From contig CP154956.1 of assembly GCA_039621445.1 (NCBI GenBank), forward strand, positions 49,750,826-49,814,825: 64,000 bases of DNA. The letters are read 5' to 3'. This document shows positions 34,218 through 44,182 of this stretch, piece after piece. Below the pieces are notes generated by a model. That model made no database searches and was not told the DNA's origin. It worked only from the letters and a program-made list of their open reading frames with translations. The stretch is from Euglena gracilis. Taxonomy: Eukaryota; Euglenida; Euglenophyceae; Euglenales. Each line of letters opens with the position of its first letter. Within the stretch, counting starts at the first letter, position 1. The translations under genes were made by a program, and so were the position numbers.

Positions 34218-35256
34218 CATTTTTTTTTACCAGACAATAGTCAAGCGGTTCCCCTTACCACCTCACAACCAGCAACCTAACCACCCCACCGTACCGACGC
34301 CGGGCGGTATCATGCTGCCCGCTGGAAGGGAGCCGGGCGGGGGACCGCCTTACCACACCACCACTCACCCTCAACCCGACCAATATGCGTACCGATACGG
34401 TACGCAGCCACCTGCACGGACTGCGGCTCAGGGAAACCCTGAAGCCAGCAGCAGAAGCAGGATGACCCAGATGCCGGCGGAAGCGCGGCCATCTCAGCCA
34501 TCAGGCTCTCGTCGCCTCCCACTGTATGCGGGTGTGATGATCCACCGCACGCCGGAGACGATGAACCGGGTGATGCGTATGAGTGCAAGCCCGGCAACAG
34601 ACCAACTCACAGGGGCATTGTGGGATGACCACTGTCGTCAAATTCTGACCATCGCGAACACCCCTCCAGCCCTGTGGTGTATGTGCGCCCAGGCGATGAT
34701 GACCGGTTCGGTGTATTACACCGACTCGGACACGTCGGGATTCGCGACGGACATTACAATGCGTGACCTGGGCGTTGAAGTCCCGCCACAGGTAGCACGA
34801 CAAGTCCCACCGGTTGGCACTTACACAGCGCATTTTCGCGCTCAGCCGCCCCGGATGACCAGAGGAAGAGACAGGGGAAGCACCTGTCCGGAGTTAACAG
34901 CCACGTGTGAAAGAAGTGTTTTTTCGATCCCCTGAGCGCACGCCCCGGCGGGATTGTCTCCGCGCAGGAGCATGTATCTCAGTACACCGTCTCTGGGGAT
35001 TATCCCCCAGCAAACGACGCCTGTTTATGCGGACAAGCCTGTGACACGAGGTCAATATGAGTGTCCACCACCACCCCAGCCTACCACACCTGACCCTATC
35101 CCAAGACGCCCAGCGGAAGGAAACCTTCCCGCGACGTCTGACACTGCCCGGAGCGCTCGTCCGTGGGAAACCGCGGCAGCGCCTCGTGCGGAGAGAGCGA
35201 AAGGCCTTTACAGAAGGTCCCAAAAAGGGGAAAAGGGAAAGCTTTGGACGTACACT
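34218..35256 (+). pseudogene. Element H ORF3, N-terminal half, one in-frame stop
   Basis: One reading frame runs 34218-35262, broken only by TGA at 34933-34935. It starts Pro-rich (HPTVPTPGGIMLPAG, TTHPQPDQYAYRYG) and then has a compact segment TPETMNRVMRMSASPATDQL, LWDDHCRQILTIANTPPALW, MCAQAMMTGSVYYTDSD, which aligns by eye with the N-terminal block of the ORF3-type copies (for example AWTCQIMEIHYYLNPD at 58960). It ends with a basic tail RRSQKGEKGKLWTYTW whose TAG stop lies inside the PBS at 35257. Function unknown. It could be a gag-like, envelope-like or accessory ORF; the similarity is weak and needs an alignment. Confidence 0.4.
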
Positions 35257-35268
35257 TGGTAGCAGAGG
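35257..35268 (+). promoter_or_regulatory. Primer-binding site, 12 of 12 to initiator-Met tRNA end
   Basis: TGGTAGCAGAGG directly follows GGACGTACACT, the same LTR-like end as at 13853 and 61106. The match to the reverse complement of ...CCUCUGCUACCA is complete for 12 bases. What follows is internal sequence of a miniature LTR element, not a gag leader. Confidence 0.7.
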
Positions 35269-35760
35269 AACCCGTCTAATGCCACACGAACCGGGAAATC
35301 AGAGCCTGACCCGGCGCCCGGAAGGCAGAGGCGGACGCGCCGAGTCTAGGGCGACCGAAACTCGCACACCGTTACAAAGCCTCAAGCCGATACTACGGAG
35401 GACGCTCCAAGGTGGCAGAGCCCGTGGAAGTCGACAGCACCCAAACTGCCGGACACAGTAAACACGAGCTGCAGGGGTCGGCAGCCAGGTGACGCAGTAC
35501 TCGTGAGATGCAATCAGCCAACTGTGGCCGTGTGAGGCATAACCCGAGCTGCAGGGGCCACGGCCATAGTGACGCAGTGGGCTAGTGTAGTAAGGCTCTT
35601 GGGAGGGGAGTGTGTGCGGCAGACGGGAGATCCTACGGAGATAGGTCACCGGCGCGTAGTACCAAGCCGAGTATCGCTCGAGTAGCTTATTTGGTAAGGC
35701 ACTGGGCTCACACGTGTGAGGTCGTGGGACCTGTCGGCTGCCACTGGCGTCGGCAGCCAA
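35269..35760 (+). mobile_element. Miniature LTR element, truncated copy
   Basis: 35269-35600 matches the internal region of the complete miniature element (41736-42068), with landmarks CGCGCCGAGTCTA, CACCGTTACAAAG, CTCAAGCCGAT, CCCGTGGAAGTC. The polypurine tract GGGAGGGGAG is at 35601-35610 and the 3' LTR starts TGTGTGCGGC at 35611, including box A TAGCTTATTTGG at 35683-35694. The LTR breaks off near 35729, before box B. The 5' LTR is replaced by the element H end, with the join at the PBS. Confidence 0.7.
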
Positions 35761-36316
35761 AAATTTCCCAAAAATTCCCAAAGAAAACCCCAGTATGAAT
35801 AACCCGAGCAAGTTAACCGCCACGCGACTGGAATTGTAACTACAGCAAATTCCAGCCAGAGTTTGAGAATTCGATTTGAGAATCACAAAAGCAGAAAAGT
35901 CAATTGAGAATTGAAGGATAAAAGGGACGTTTCCAAAGAAGCCAAGGCATCCATTTTCATATTCTTTTTACCACTCAATTCCTGAACTCAAAGGTGCCCA
36001 CCTACCCTCTCAACCAGATTTGTTTGTGATGTGTGCTTCCAAGTAGGTGAGTTGGTTTTGTCTTTGCTCACCTTTTGATCCAAATGTTTAAAAAGGCAAA
36101 ACAGTGGAGGCTAAAACGATCCTACGCGGGAAGACAGGGGGACCTGGGTCGCGGGGGCACACCTCACCCCCATTACCGCCTGTTGATTTATTTGAAAACG
36201 GGGCCCAACTTGACAAAGGCCCTGGCCTGAGCCCACCAGGGCCAGAAAAAGGAATTTGTGGCCCCAGCGAAAGCCGCCCCCCGGGCGGCGAGGGTCCGCT
36301 GCCCCCCCCCCCAACA

Positions 36317-36328
36317 TGGTAGCAGAGG
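36317..36328 (+). promoter_or_regulatory. Primer-binding site of another LTR element
   Basis: TGGTAGCAGAGG follows CCAACA directly, fitting an LTR end CA. The upstream LTR would lie in 35761-36316, where no gene is seen and I could not place the LTR start. Confidence 0.6.
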
Positions 36329-37109
36329 TTGCTTCACTGACTCTGTCAGTGAAGAATTTTTACTTTCGGTTGATGACAAATCAGAACCCCCCAACATGAT
36401 TAGCAGAATCTGTTCCAATCTTGAAGGCGGTTCTTCAACCCTGAATGTTGAAACGGAAACAGATGAACATCCTCTTGTTTTTGACGATGTGGACAGTGAA
36501 ACGTTTGAGAAAGGATTCAACCACCGTGAGCCCAGTCATCTTGAGGGACTTCCTCTGACTGTTTGGCGTCAGCTGATTGAACTACGCGTTGCACAAATTG
36601 ACAAAACTGTCTGAGGTTTGTGTTTTGACCTTGACACCCGTTTTGAGAAATATTACGTGTCCCTGTTTGAGAGAGACAAGGCTCTGACAAAACAGCTGGT
36701 TGACGTGCAATGTTTATTAAGTGTGGCAAAAGAATAAATAGGACGACTGGCGGAACAAATAAAAACGTTGGAACCGCAAATCGCTGAAAAACTGCAGCCC
36801 AGTGAAATAAAGTTGCCAAGTCCAGAAAATTTTGTGTCTGTGAATCTAAATTCTGGACATTTCACGAATTTGCAAAAATCATCAGTGTCTTCTGAAAGAT
36901 TTTGCTGCACAGCCAATAAAATTCAGACAGACGAAAAACTTCTGGAGGCCTGCCAAAAACAGCTGGAACGACTTTCAATTTTTGTGGCCAAATTAATTTC
37001 AAGATTGGTGGGGTTGGGACAAGCATTTAATTCCATGGAACAGCTGGGGGTGGTTTCCACAGAATCAGTGGTGGTGGTGATTTTTCTTTCAGCAAGGTCT
37101 AACCACTGA
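36329..37109 (+). pseudogene. Gag-like frame of an unassigned LTR element
   Basis: A single frame continues through two stops (36612-36614 and 36735-36737) to 37109, which is unusual for non-coding DNA here. It begins after the PBS (FTDSVSEEFLLSVDDKSEPP), includes LPLTVWRQLIELRVAQIDK, a helical stretch IGRLAEQIKTLEPQIAEKL and LLEACQKQLERLSIFVAKLI, probably coiled coil. The position right after a PBS suggests gag. No zinc knuckle or protease follows. It does not match the other gag copies by eye. Confidence 0.4.
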
Positions 37110-40100
37110 CTGGCACCGCACAACACTTTACAGTGATCAGTATGTTTTTGTGGTTTGTTTGTGGCTTTGTGATTGTTGTTTCATACTTCTTTTGGTGAGC
37201 TGATCGGAGGCAGATGCGTAATCAGCCAGAAGTTTGAATCTGCATTTTCAGTTCACAGAGTTTGGCTTATGGAAAAACTGCCAAGTCAAACAATTTGAAT
37301 CTGGTTTCTGGGGTGCATGTTTTTTCCCCAGTTGCTTTCCACTTAAATGGAGACGCCCAGCCACGATGCTTGGGATTTTTCTTCTAGTGTTCAGGCAGCC
37401 AGGTCAATGATTTTCAGTTTCAGAGTTTTCAGTTTTCGGTTGTCCCAAATGTCATTTGAGGTGGGGCACGGTGTTGACATGTGTCACCATCCCAGACGGG
37501 GTAAAATCAGGCATCTAAGGTTGGATTTTGTTTGTGTTTTTGCTGGTCCCTTTTGTCACAGGACAGTTTTTCTAGACAGAAACTTTACCCCCGGACAGGA
37601 CACGTGTTGGAGAATCGGCACAGTTTTTTGGTATTTTTCAGTCCTGTTTCATTGCGGTTTTCTAGTGCAGCAGCCCAGCAGTCCTGTGGAGGTTTTATCT
37701 GGGTTTTTGCCAAATCCTCAGGTAGGACATGGACCAGTCGTTACCAAAAAGTTTTTTGGAAAGCGCGCAAAGAGGGGTTCCGAGGGTGGGGCTAGACCCA
37801 GGCAAGGAATAAACACCCCCGTGGCCACCCATCTAAGGGCTCAAGAAACAGTTTTCAATTTCAGTCCAAGTGGGAGCCAAGGTGGATTAACCCAGGAGGA
37901 AAAGACACCCCTGAGGAAAGTTCATTTTTGGGCCCATCAGTGGCATCATCATCATTTGGTTCAGTTTTCAGTGAAAAATATGTTGATCTGTGGGTTGCAC
38001 TTTCTGCGGCATTTTTTCGGCTGTGGAGTTTGCTTAAGGCAGAAAAACTCAGAAGTGGGGGACGCCTCACAATGCAAAACTCGTAATGGTATTTTGTGCA
38101 GTTTGAGGCTTGTTTGAGCAGTTTTCGTGTGACCAATTTGATGGATCAGGATCAGATTTTTAAGTGCCGTTTTGGTTCAGACTTCAGTGGCATTTTCAGG
38201 TTCGGTTCGGTGAGAAAATTTAGAAATCTGCCTTGTGTGTTGCCAGTGGTGAATTTGTGCGTGTGTTTTGCCTTGTCATGCAGGTTCAAGCAAACAATCA
38301 CCGAGCAAGGAGAATCAACAAGGAGCTAAACAGTCAATTATCAAGGATTTTGATGAATTCATGGATTTCAAAGATTTCAACAGTTTGCAAAGAATTCATC
38401 AATGGGACCCAAGAAGACATTTATGAGACCCAAGCAATTGAATTACAAGATTACGATTGTCATGATCACAATTGTGGATTGTTGCGGAGCTGCAGAATGG
38501 TGAGTACATTTATTTTACTCAAGTGCTGGGCAGTGGCGCGATGCACGGCCAAAGTCTAGGCCCAGGTTGGCTGCTCCCAGGGCTGACTCAGATTTTTTTC
38601 ATGTTTTTGGGCTTGTCGTTTGGACCCATTTTTTATCCCTCCTCGTGCAGCTGCTGGGGGGGGGGGCTGTGTTGAGCCCTGTGTTTTTTGTTGGTGTGGA
38701 TCAAAATCAGTTTTGGCGTTACGGTTGGAATTTTTTGACTCAGAATTGGGGACAGGATTGCATCATTTTGTGACCGTGACTGTTTTTGGTCACACCCCAG
38801 ATTGTGACGGGGTTTGATGAAACTTCCATTTTTCCTATTTTTTCCTCAAGTGGGGATTTCAGTTTTGCAGACAGTAATTTTTAACCGTTGGCCCTCCCCA
38901 CATTGGATGACGGTGGGTGGGGGCGACATTGTGAAAGCCCGTCCTTTGACATTTGTGAGATTTCAGCCGGTCTGGATTTTACGGCCCAGGTTTGAATTTT
39001 TTTTGTTTGGAGTCTGAAGCCAGATTGACCCCCATGGCCCCATGTGACTGGGGGGAGGGCTGAGAAAATTGGATTTGAATTTTCAGTACTTTTGAGTTTG
39101 CTATGTCATTTGACCCCCATTGCCCCGTGTGATTGGCGTGGGGGGGCAGTGAATTTAAATTGCAAGCCGAATTGGTCAGTTTTACGTCTGTGAGGTGGTT
39201 GAGCCCAGAGCTGGGCTGGATGGCCAGGCCCCATGCAACGGTGTGCTGTTCGATGTTGTTTCTGTGGGTTGGACTGTTTGTTGGATGTGGCATGATGTAA
39301 TCTGGACTGGATTCAGTTGACGGCTTTTGTGTTTCGACCCTCCCAGCAGAAAGGGCAGGGCCGGCAGTGCCTTGCGTACCGGAGGGACGGAACACCAGGA
39401 AGGCACGGCCTCAGGATATTGATTATTGTTTTTTGCTGCACAATTACACTTGCAACGCTCTGCCTCAGAATGTTATGGGGTGGTCGTAGTCGTCTGTGGA
39501 AGGAACCATCGACTGAAAGATTGCATATTTTTAATCGGTTTCAGATTTTGTTGTGTTTGTTGATCACTCCAGGTAAGTGGCCCCCCCAGTGGGCTTCGGC
39601 CCTGTGGGGGGGGGGGGGGCAGAAGCGTCAGCCCCCAGGGCTTTTTGACCCCCAGTGGGCTTCGGCCCTGCGGGGGGGGGAGCTGCAGAGTCAGCCCCAG
39701 GGTTTTTGACCCCAGAGTGCCACGGCCCTAGGGGAGGGGCATATTTTTCGGAAAAATCGTCCCACAGATTTTGCAGGCAGCACCCCCGTGCGTTTCGACC
39801 AGGGGGGGTGACGTGTCGCAAAATAAAAAGAGCCGAACGTATTTTTCGCAAAAATGTTTGCCCCCTGAGAGTCACGACTTAGGGAGGAAATTACGGTTCG
39901 GACCCCCCCCCGAAAGGGGTGAAACGCCAATGTAAATATGAGCCCAGGGTTTTTTTTGACCCCTTTTCGGCATCGCACCTGTGAGCTATGTATGTGTGGC
40001 GGCTCCTGGGGGCCGTTTTGAGAAGGGGAGTGTGAGGGGGCGCTGCTGAAGCAAAACGTTTTGGAGGGTTGATCCTATAAAGAATTGGGAATCCCAGTTT

Positions 40101-40139
40101 TCAGCCCCTCTGTTCTGTAGCTCACAACTGTCTTAAATT
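37110..40139. other. 3 kb without a recognisable gene
   Basis: Open frames are short and without motifs. A tandem repeat lies at 39589-39735 (unit GTGGGCTTCGGCCCTG, G run, CAGCCCCAGGG, TTTTTGACCCC, period about 60-66, nearly three copies), with a related GGGTTTTTTTTGACCCC at 39947. Otherwise nothing is seen. Confidence 0.5.
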
Positions 40140-40530
40140 GATTGCCCAAGGCTTGGATCTATCTTCTTTGCTTGGTTTGAATTTGGAAGGAGACACTCAA
40201 GAGTGGGGACATGGCAACGCCAGGAGGAATATCAGGAAAATTGATGAATTTGATAAAGAAAAGTTCAAGAACCACCCAGGGGCGCTGGGGTCGCAGGGAA
40301 TAAGGGTTAGCGGCCCCGGTGTTACCCTCTCAGGGTGAGGATGACTCGACACAGACGCTAATGGGTGTAACACACGCGGGGAAGGAGGATTACGTGTGAA
40401 ATGAGTCAACGTTTGAGTACCCCCATGGGGTTGAGAATGCTCAATGGAGCTGGTGAATGATGCCGCATGTCCAGGTCCACGAAGTGAACCAATCAGTGCA
40501 GTGTAGTCAGTTGGTGTTTGTGCTCTGCAT
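40140..40530 (-). pseudogene. Gag 5' fragment (copy I)
   Basis: ATGCAGAGCACAAACACC at 40530 downward matches the conserved gag start of 61361 and 56623, about 250 bases below a PBS, the same spacing as in the other copies. A stop follows after only eight codons, and other frames contain an EHSQPHGGTQTLTHF stretch like N-terminal gag. It is lost near 40140. Confidence 0.45.
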
Positions 40531-40780
40531 TTTTGCAGGAAAAGCACAAAAACCAAGTGTAGATTCCGGTGTAAAATGCAGAAACAAGTGAAAAAAGAGG
40601 GGAGTGTATAAAAATTAAGCAGAGACCCCATCTCTGAGGTTTGAAGCAGCGTATCCTGTGAACCGTCAGAGGACTTGTCCGGGCGTACGGTGTTGGCCGG
40701 AAACGGCTTGCAGTGCCTGTGATCGCCTATAGGTGGGTCACCACTCGACCGTTTGCGGTCAACAGGATCGAAAAACCTAA

Positions 40781-40860
40781 ACCGCTACCAAGTGTACGTC
40801 CAACCTTTCCTTGCTTTCGCCCTTTGTTGTGCAAAAGGTTAAAGTTGGAGTTTCAGAAAA
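40781..40860 (-). promoter_or_regulatory. PBS and LTR-like end of copy I
   Basis: On the minus strand GGACGTACACT is followed by TGGTAGCGGT at 40790-40781 (8 of 10 to the initiator-Met PBS). The preceding purine-rich GCGAAAGCAAGGAAAGG matches the block before the PBS at 13854, 35257 and 61107. The region 40861-41261 to its right shows no gene. Confidence 0.5.
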
Positions 40861-41454
40861 AAAATTATATAAAAGTTGAAAGCCCTTCTCCCCAATTAAG
40901 AGGCAGAACGCAAGACAGGTGCGAAAGCCCTTTGGGCTACGACAAAGAAACGCCAAGTGACTTGGCTGTCCTTTCAGGACTTCAGAAGAAACAAATCAAA
41001 CTTGAAAATCAAGTGAAACACAGAATGCAAAAAATAACAGAAATACCACCCGTGGAGAGGAGAACCAGAACAAGGTTTTGCTCTGTAGAGCTAGGATTTC
41101 TTCTTTAGGAATTCCTAATTCAGGCCCTTGGCCATCTTTAGGAATACCACCTAGCATATTACTGCGTATGGGGCCCAGAGCTATATCTGGCCGTAGGCTT
41201 ATACCTACATACAAAGTACCATAGCCTTACGGATGCCTGGTACACAGTTAGGCAGAGGAGCTGGGGTCCCCACGGCCAGCTATCGGCCAGACGTCATCCT
41301 CGTCTTTTTTTTCACCAGCCCGCCGCCAGGCCTCCTCCTCCTCTTTTCTCCCAGCCACCAGCAACGGCTAGCCGCGGCTGGCCGTGGTGTGTGCGGCGGA
41401 TGGCAGAGCCTACGACGGTAGGTAGCCAGCGCGTACTACCAAGCCGAGTATCGC

Positions 41455-41530
41455 TCGAGTAGCTTAGTTGGTAAGTTTACTGGGGTCACACGCAGAAGGT
41501 CGTGGGTCGTGGATTCCCAGGTCCCGCCGT
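41455..41530 (+). promoter_or_regulatory. tRNA-like stretch in the 5' LTR of the miniature element
   Basis: Box A TAGCTTAGTTGG at 41460-41471 is a full match to TRGCNNAGYNGG. A GTCACACGCAGAAGGTC segment resembles the anticodon arm of a tRNA-Val(CAC). Box B is disrupted in this LTR (GGATTCCC). Confidence 0.6.
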
Positions 41531-42144
41531 GTGAGTCCTCGGCGATCCCGTAAGTGCAGACGGCGAACCGCGGGGATACACCGGCGCGTGCAACTGCGCC
41601 CGACGACGAGACACTGGTTGGCCGGACCTTAGGTGCAGTTCCCCTCCTGAGGACGTGCCACGGCGAGTAGTATGAGCTTCCGCTCCGTGGCCGTCCACCG
41701 GCGGGTGGTGACAACCTACATACATGGTAGCCGGGTACCCACCCAGTGCCACACGAACCGGAGATCAGAGCCGGACCACACGGGGCCCGTAAGATGGAGG
41801 CGGAACGCGCCGAGTCTATGGCAACTGAAACTACTACACCGTTACAAAGTCTCAAGCCGATGCTAATGGGGACGCTCCAAGGCGGCAGAGCCCGTGGAAG
41901 TCCACAAGACGTAAACTGCCGGCAATAGTAAACCCGAGCTGCAGGGGTCGGCAGCCTGGAGACGCTGTACTCGTGAGAGGCAATGGCCCACTACGGCCGT
42001 GTGAGGCATACCCAGAGCTTTGGGGCCACGGCCACGGTGACACAGCGGGCTAGTGTGGTAAGGCTCCTGGGAGGAGAGTGTGTTCGGCGGACTGGAGAGC
42101 CTACGACGGTAGGTAGCTGGCACGTACTACCAAGCCGAGTACCG

Positions 42145-42215
42145 TTCGAGCAGCTTATACAGTAAGGTGCTGGGCTCACACGCAGAAGGTCGTGGGTTCG
42201 AGACCCAGGTCCCGC
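42145..42215 (+). promoter_or_regulatory. tRNA-like stretch in the 3' LTR of the miniature element
   Basis: Box B GGTTCGAGACC at 42195-42205 is a full match to GGTTCRANNCC; the anticodon-loop-like CTCACAC is at 42175-42181. Box A is degenerate here (CAGCTTATACAG). The two LTRs thus keep complementary halves of the promoter. Confidence 0.6.
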
Positions 42216-42855
42216 CGTGTGAGTCCTGTTCGATCCCGTAAGGGCAGACGGCGAACCCCGGGGATCCACCGGAGCGCGCAACTGCGCCCGAGAACGAGAC
42301 ACCGGTTGGCCGGACCTTGGGTGCAGTTCCCCGCCTGAGGACGTGCCACGGCAAGTAGTATGAGCTTCCGCACCGTGGCCGTCCAACGGCGGCGGGTGAC
42401 AACCTACATACACGTGGCTGGGGCTCATCTTCCTTTTTAGTGCCTAGTAGAGAGCGCAGAAAATTAAAAAAGTAGGGCAAAAGTCACCACGGCGCCACCT
42501 CGCCGGTTATTATTACACTCCACGGCTACGCTTTCCAGGTTTATTTGCAACATGTATGTCGGCGGATGTGTCAACGGCGAGCAGAGGGAACCGCGGACAA
42601 TGGAACTGGAAGTGCTTCCCGCTTCCCAGCTGGGATAAAAAAGAAAGACGAGAATACTTTTTCGGTTGGATATACATATTTAGTGACATATTTCACGGCA
42701 GCACCATGACTACGCCAGAAGACGGAGGGAGGGGCAGGGAAAAAACAACCGGCGGCACGGAAAAGCCCCCTAAACAAAATTTTGAAAAACAAAACGCAAA
42801 CAAAGCGCTTTTGTGCCCCCCCCTTCCCTGACAACTCCTTCCTGAGAGAAGGCTG

Positions 42856-42999
42856 CGGCCCAAACACTGACCACCACATCTGGCCCAAAACTGACCATGA
42901 CCTGTGGCCCAAAACTGCCACGGCCTGTGGCCCAAAACTGGCCACGACCTTTGGCACAAAAGTGGCCACCAAATCTGGCCGAAAAATGGCCACAAGATG
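42856..42999 (+). repeat. 24-base minisatellite, six units
   Basis: Units of TGGCCCAAAACTGGCCACGA type start at about 42856, 42881, 42905, 42928, 42952 and 42976. One unit is 23 bases. On the minus strand it reads as an 8-residue repeat inside an open frame (42571-43017), but I see no sign that this is a gene. 42518-42855 and 43000-43540 hold nothing recognisable. Confidence 0.8.
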
Positions 43000-43544
43000 T
43001 GAATCAAACCAATGCAAATCAAATCAGAATGAACCAGAATACCATGTCATTGCAAAAAAGAAAAGTGAAATGCAAAATTTTGGGGCCCAAAATTTTGCAT
43101 TTCATTTTTTGTTTGCAAACTTTGGGCCGTTTGCCAGGTTGAAAAAGTTCTCCCCAATTTTCGGTTTCCCTGGGAAAGAACATTTGTTGAACAGCAAATA
43201 AAGAAGGTAAGGAATAAAGATTAGCCAGCATATAAGGTTAAAATGTCTGCGAAATCTGTCTTCAGACTTAGAACTTGTCCATCAGTAGCTTAAAAAACCC
43301 ACCAGGGGCCAGTAGCTTAAAAAATAGCCCCACGAAGGGCCTGTCACCATGTTGCAGTTGCAGACAGGGCTCTGCTCGGTCGTGTGTGGATTTGTTCGGA
43401 GCAAAGGCCTGAGTGGACTGCATGTGGTCACACTAACCCTCTTTCCACACTGCAATAAGTTCCAACAGGTTCCTTTATTTCCACTTCGTTTCAGCAACCC
43501 TGTACTTTCGTCATAACTATCATATCTCAACCGCACATTCGATA

Positions 43545-43775
43545 AGTTTTGGAGGTGGGTGCATCAATACACCGTATCACCCCAACATTTATCAAATGCG
43601 TTGGAGTGTTGTGACCAATGACGTGGCAAACGGACATGTGCATTGGATGAAAAGGCATCGATTTCCAATGCCACATCAAAGGTATCAGCCAATGTCGCGA
43701 TTTTGGAAAACCATCGTTCCTTAATGCGATATTCACCAAAATTGACAGCATTCCACACACGTTTCGCGTATTCAT
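43545..43775 (-). pseudogene. Element D MT-like block, truncated
   Basis: The minus frame gives RVWNAVNFGEYRIKERW, ATLADTFDVALEIDAFSS, NAHVRLPRHWSQHSNAF, then in another frame MHPPPKLIECAVEI before the sequence leaves element D at about 43545. This is the best-preserved first half of the methyltransferase-like block in the window. It lies downstream of the element D protease, as in A and C. RT and later domains are absent. Confidence 0.5.
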
Positions 43776-44040
43776 GCACGGCGCCCGTAGGCCGACCGCC
43801 GGGTCAGGAAGTTCTGGTAGCGGCGGTAGCGGTGGTTGTTCACGATGCACACCCGGAGGGGCTGGGTCGCGGGGACGGTCGCCAGGTTCTCGTCGAAGTG
43901 TCCCACCGCAGAGGGGCGCCAGGTCGCCGTCCGCCGCAGGCTGGGGGCGGCGATTCGCATGGAGGTGCCCCAGCCGAGGAAGAGCGACAGGCTGCGGTGG
44001 TCGGAGTGAAGAAACACAATGAATGGATCCACAAACATGC
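43776..44040 (-). other. GC-rich open insert in the protease-to-MT linker of element D
   Basis: This stretch is far more GC-rich than its surroundings and open on more than one frame. The frame continuous with the MT block includes FIVFLHSDHRSLSLFLGWG and PLRVCIVNNHRYRRYQ. Elements A and C have an unrelated, shorter sequence at the matching place (about 7165-7240 and 16915-17000). I do not recognise the peptide. It may be captured foreign DNA. Confidence 0.4.
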
Positions 44041-44182
44041 GGGCTGTCTTCCACTACCTCAAGGGTTAATCCCAAGGGAGTTTGGACAGGCTGGGGTTTT
44101 CCCCATTCCGCATCAAATTCGTACCAAGTGTGATTGTGATTGTAATTAGGAATGACGCTTTTGGTGTTTCCAAACAACGAGG

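Larger units (their letters stand above)
41388..42412 (+). mobile_element. Complete miniature (TRIM-like) LTR retroelement with tRNA-like LTRs
   Basis: 5' LTR 41388-41724 (337 bases) and 3' LTR 42079-42412 (334 bases) both start TGTGT and end CCTACATACA. The PBS TGGTAGC begins at 41725 and the polypurine tract GGGAGGAGAG is at 42069-42078. Target duplication CGTGG on both sides, and R1 at 31612 shows the empty site. The internal region (about 350 bases) has no coding frame. These are all the hallmarks of a terminal-repeat retrotransposon in miniature. Each LTR holds a tRNA-like stretch, and the LTR is related to that of the large element E (56934-57263). It must depend on an autonomous relative for all proteins. 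Confidence 0.85.
41262..42512 (+). repeat. Dispersed repeat R1, interrupted copy
   Basis: 41262-41387 and 42413-42512 together equal the uninterrupted R1 at 31612-31845. The interruption is the miniature LTR element 41388-42412, flanked by a 5-base duplication CGTGG (41383-41387 and 42413-42417). Confidence 0.75.

Noticed and set aside
42571-43017. Repeat protein of 8-residue units
   Set aside because: The 24-base minisatellite is open on both strands, one unit has 23 bases, and no upstream gene signals are visible.
43573-43775. Additional RNase H domain (aRNH) instead of MT
   Set aside because: The IDAFSS motif resembles some RNase H acidic motifs, but HPPPxLI followed by VPVNP..EW fits the DIRS-type MT pattern better; left open in the check for that finding.
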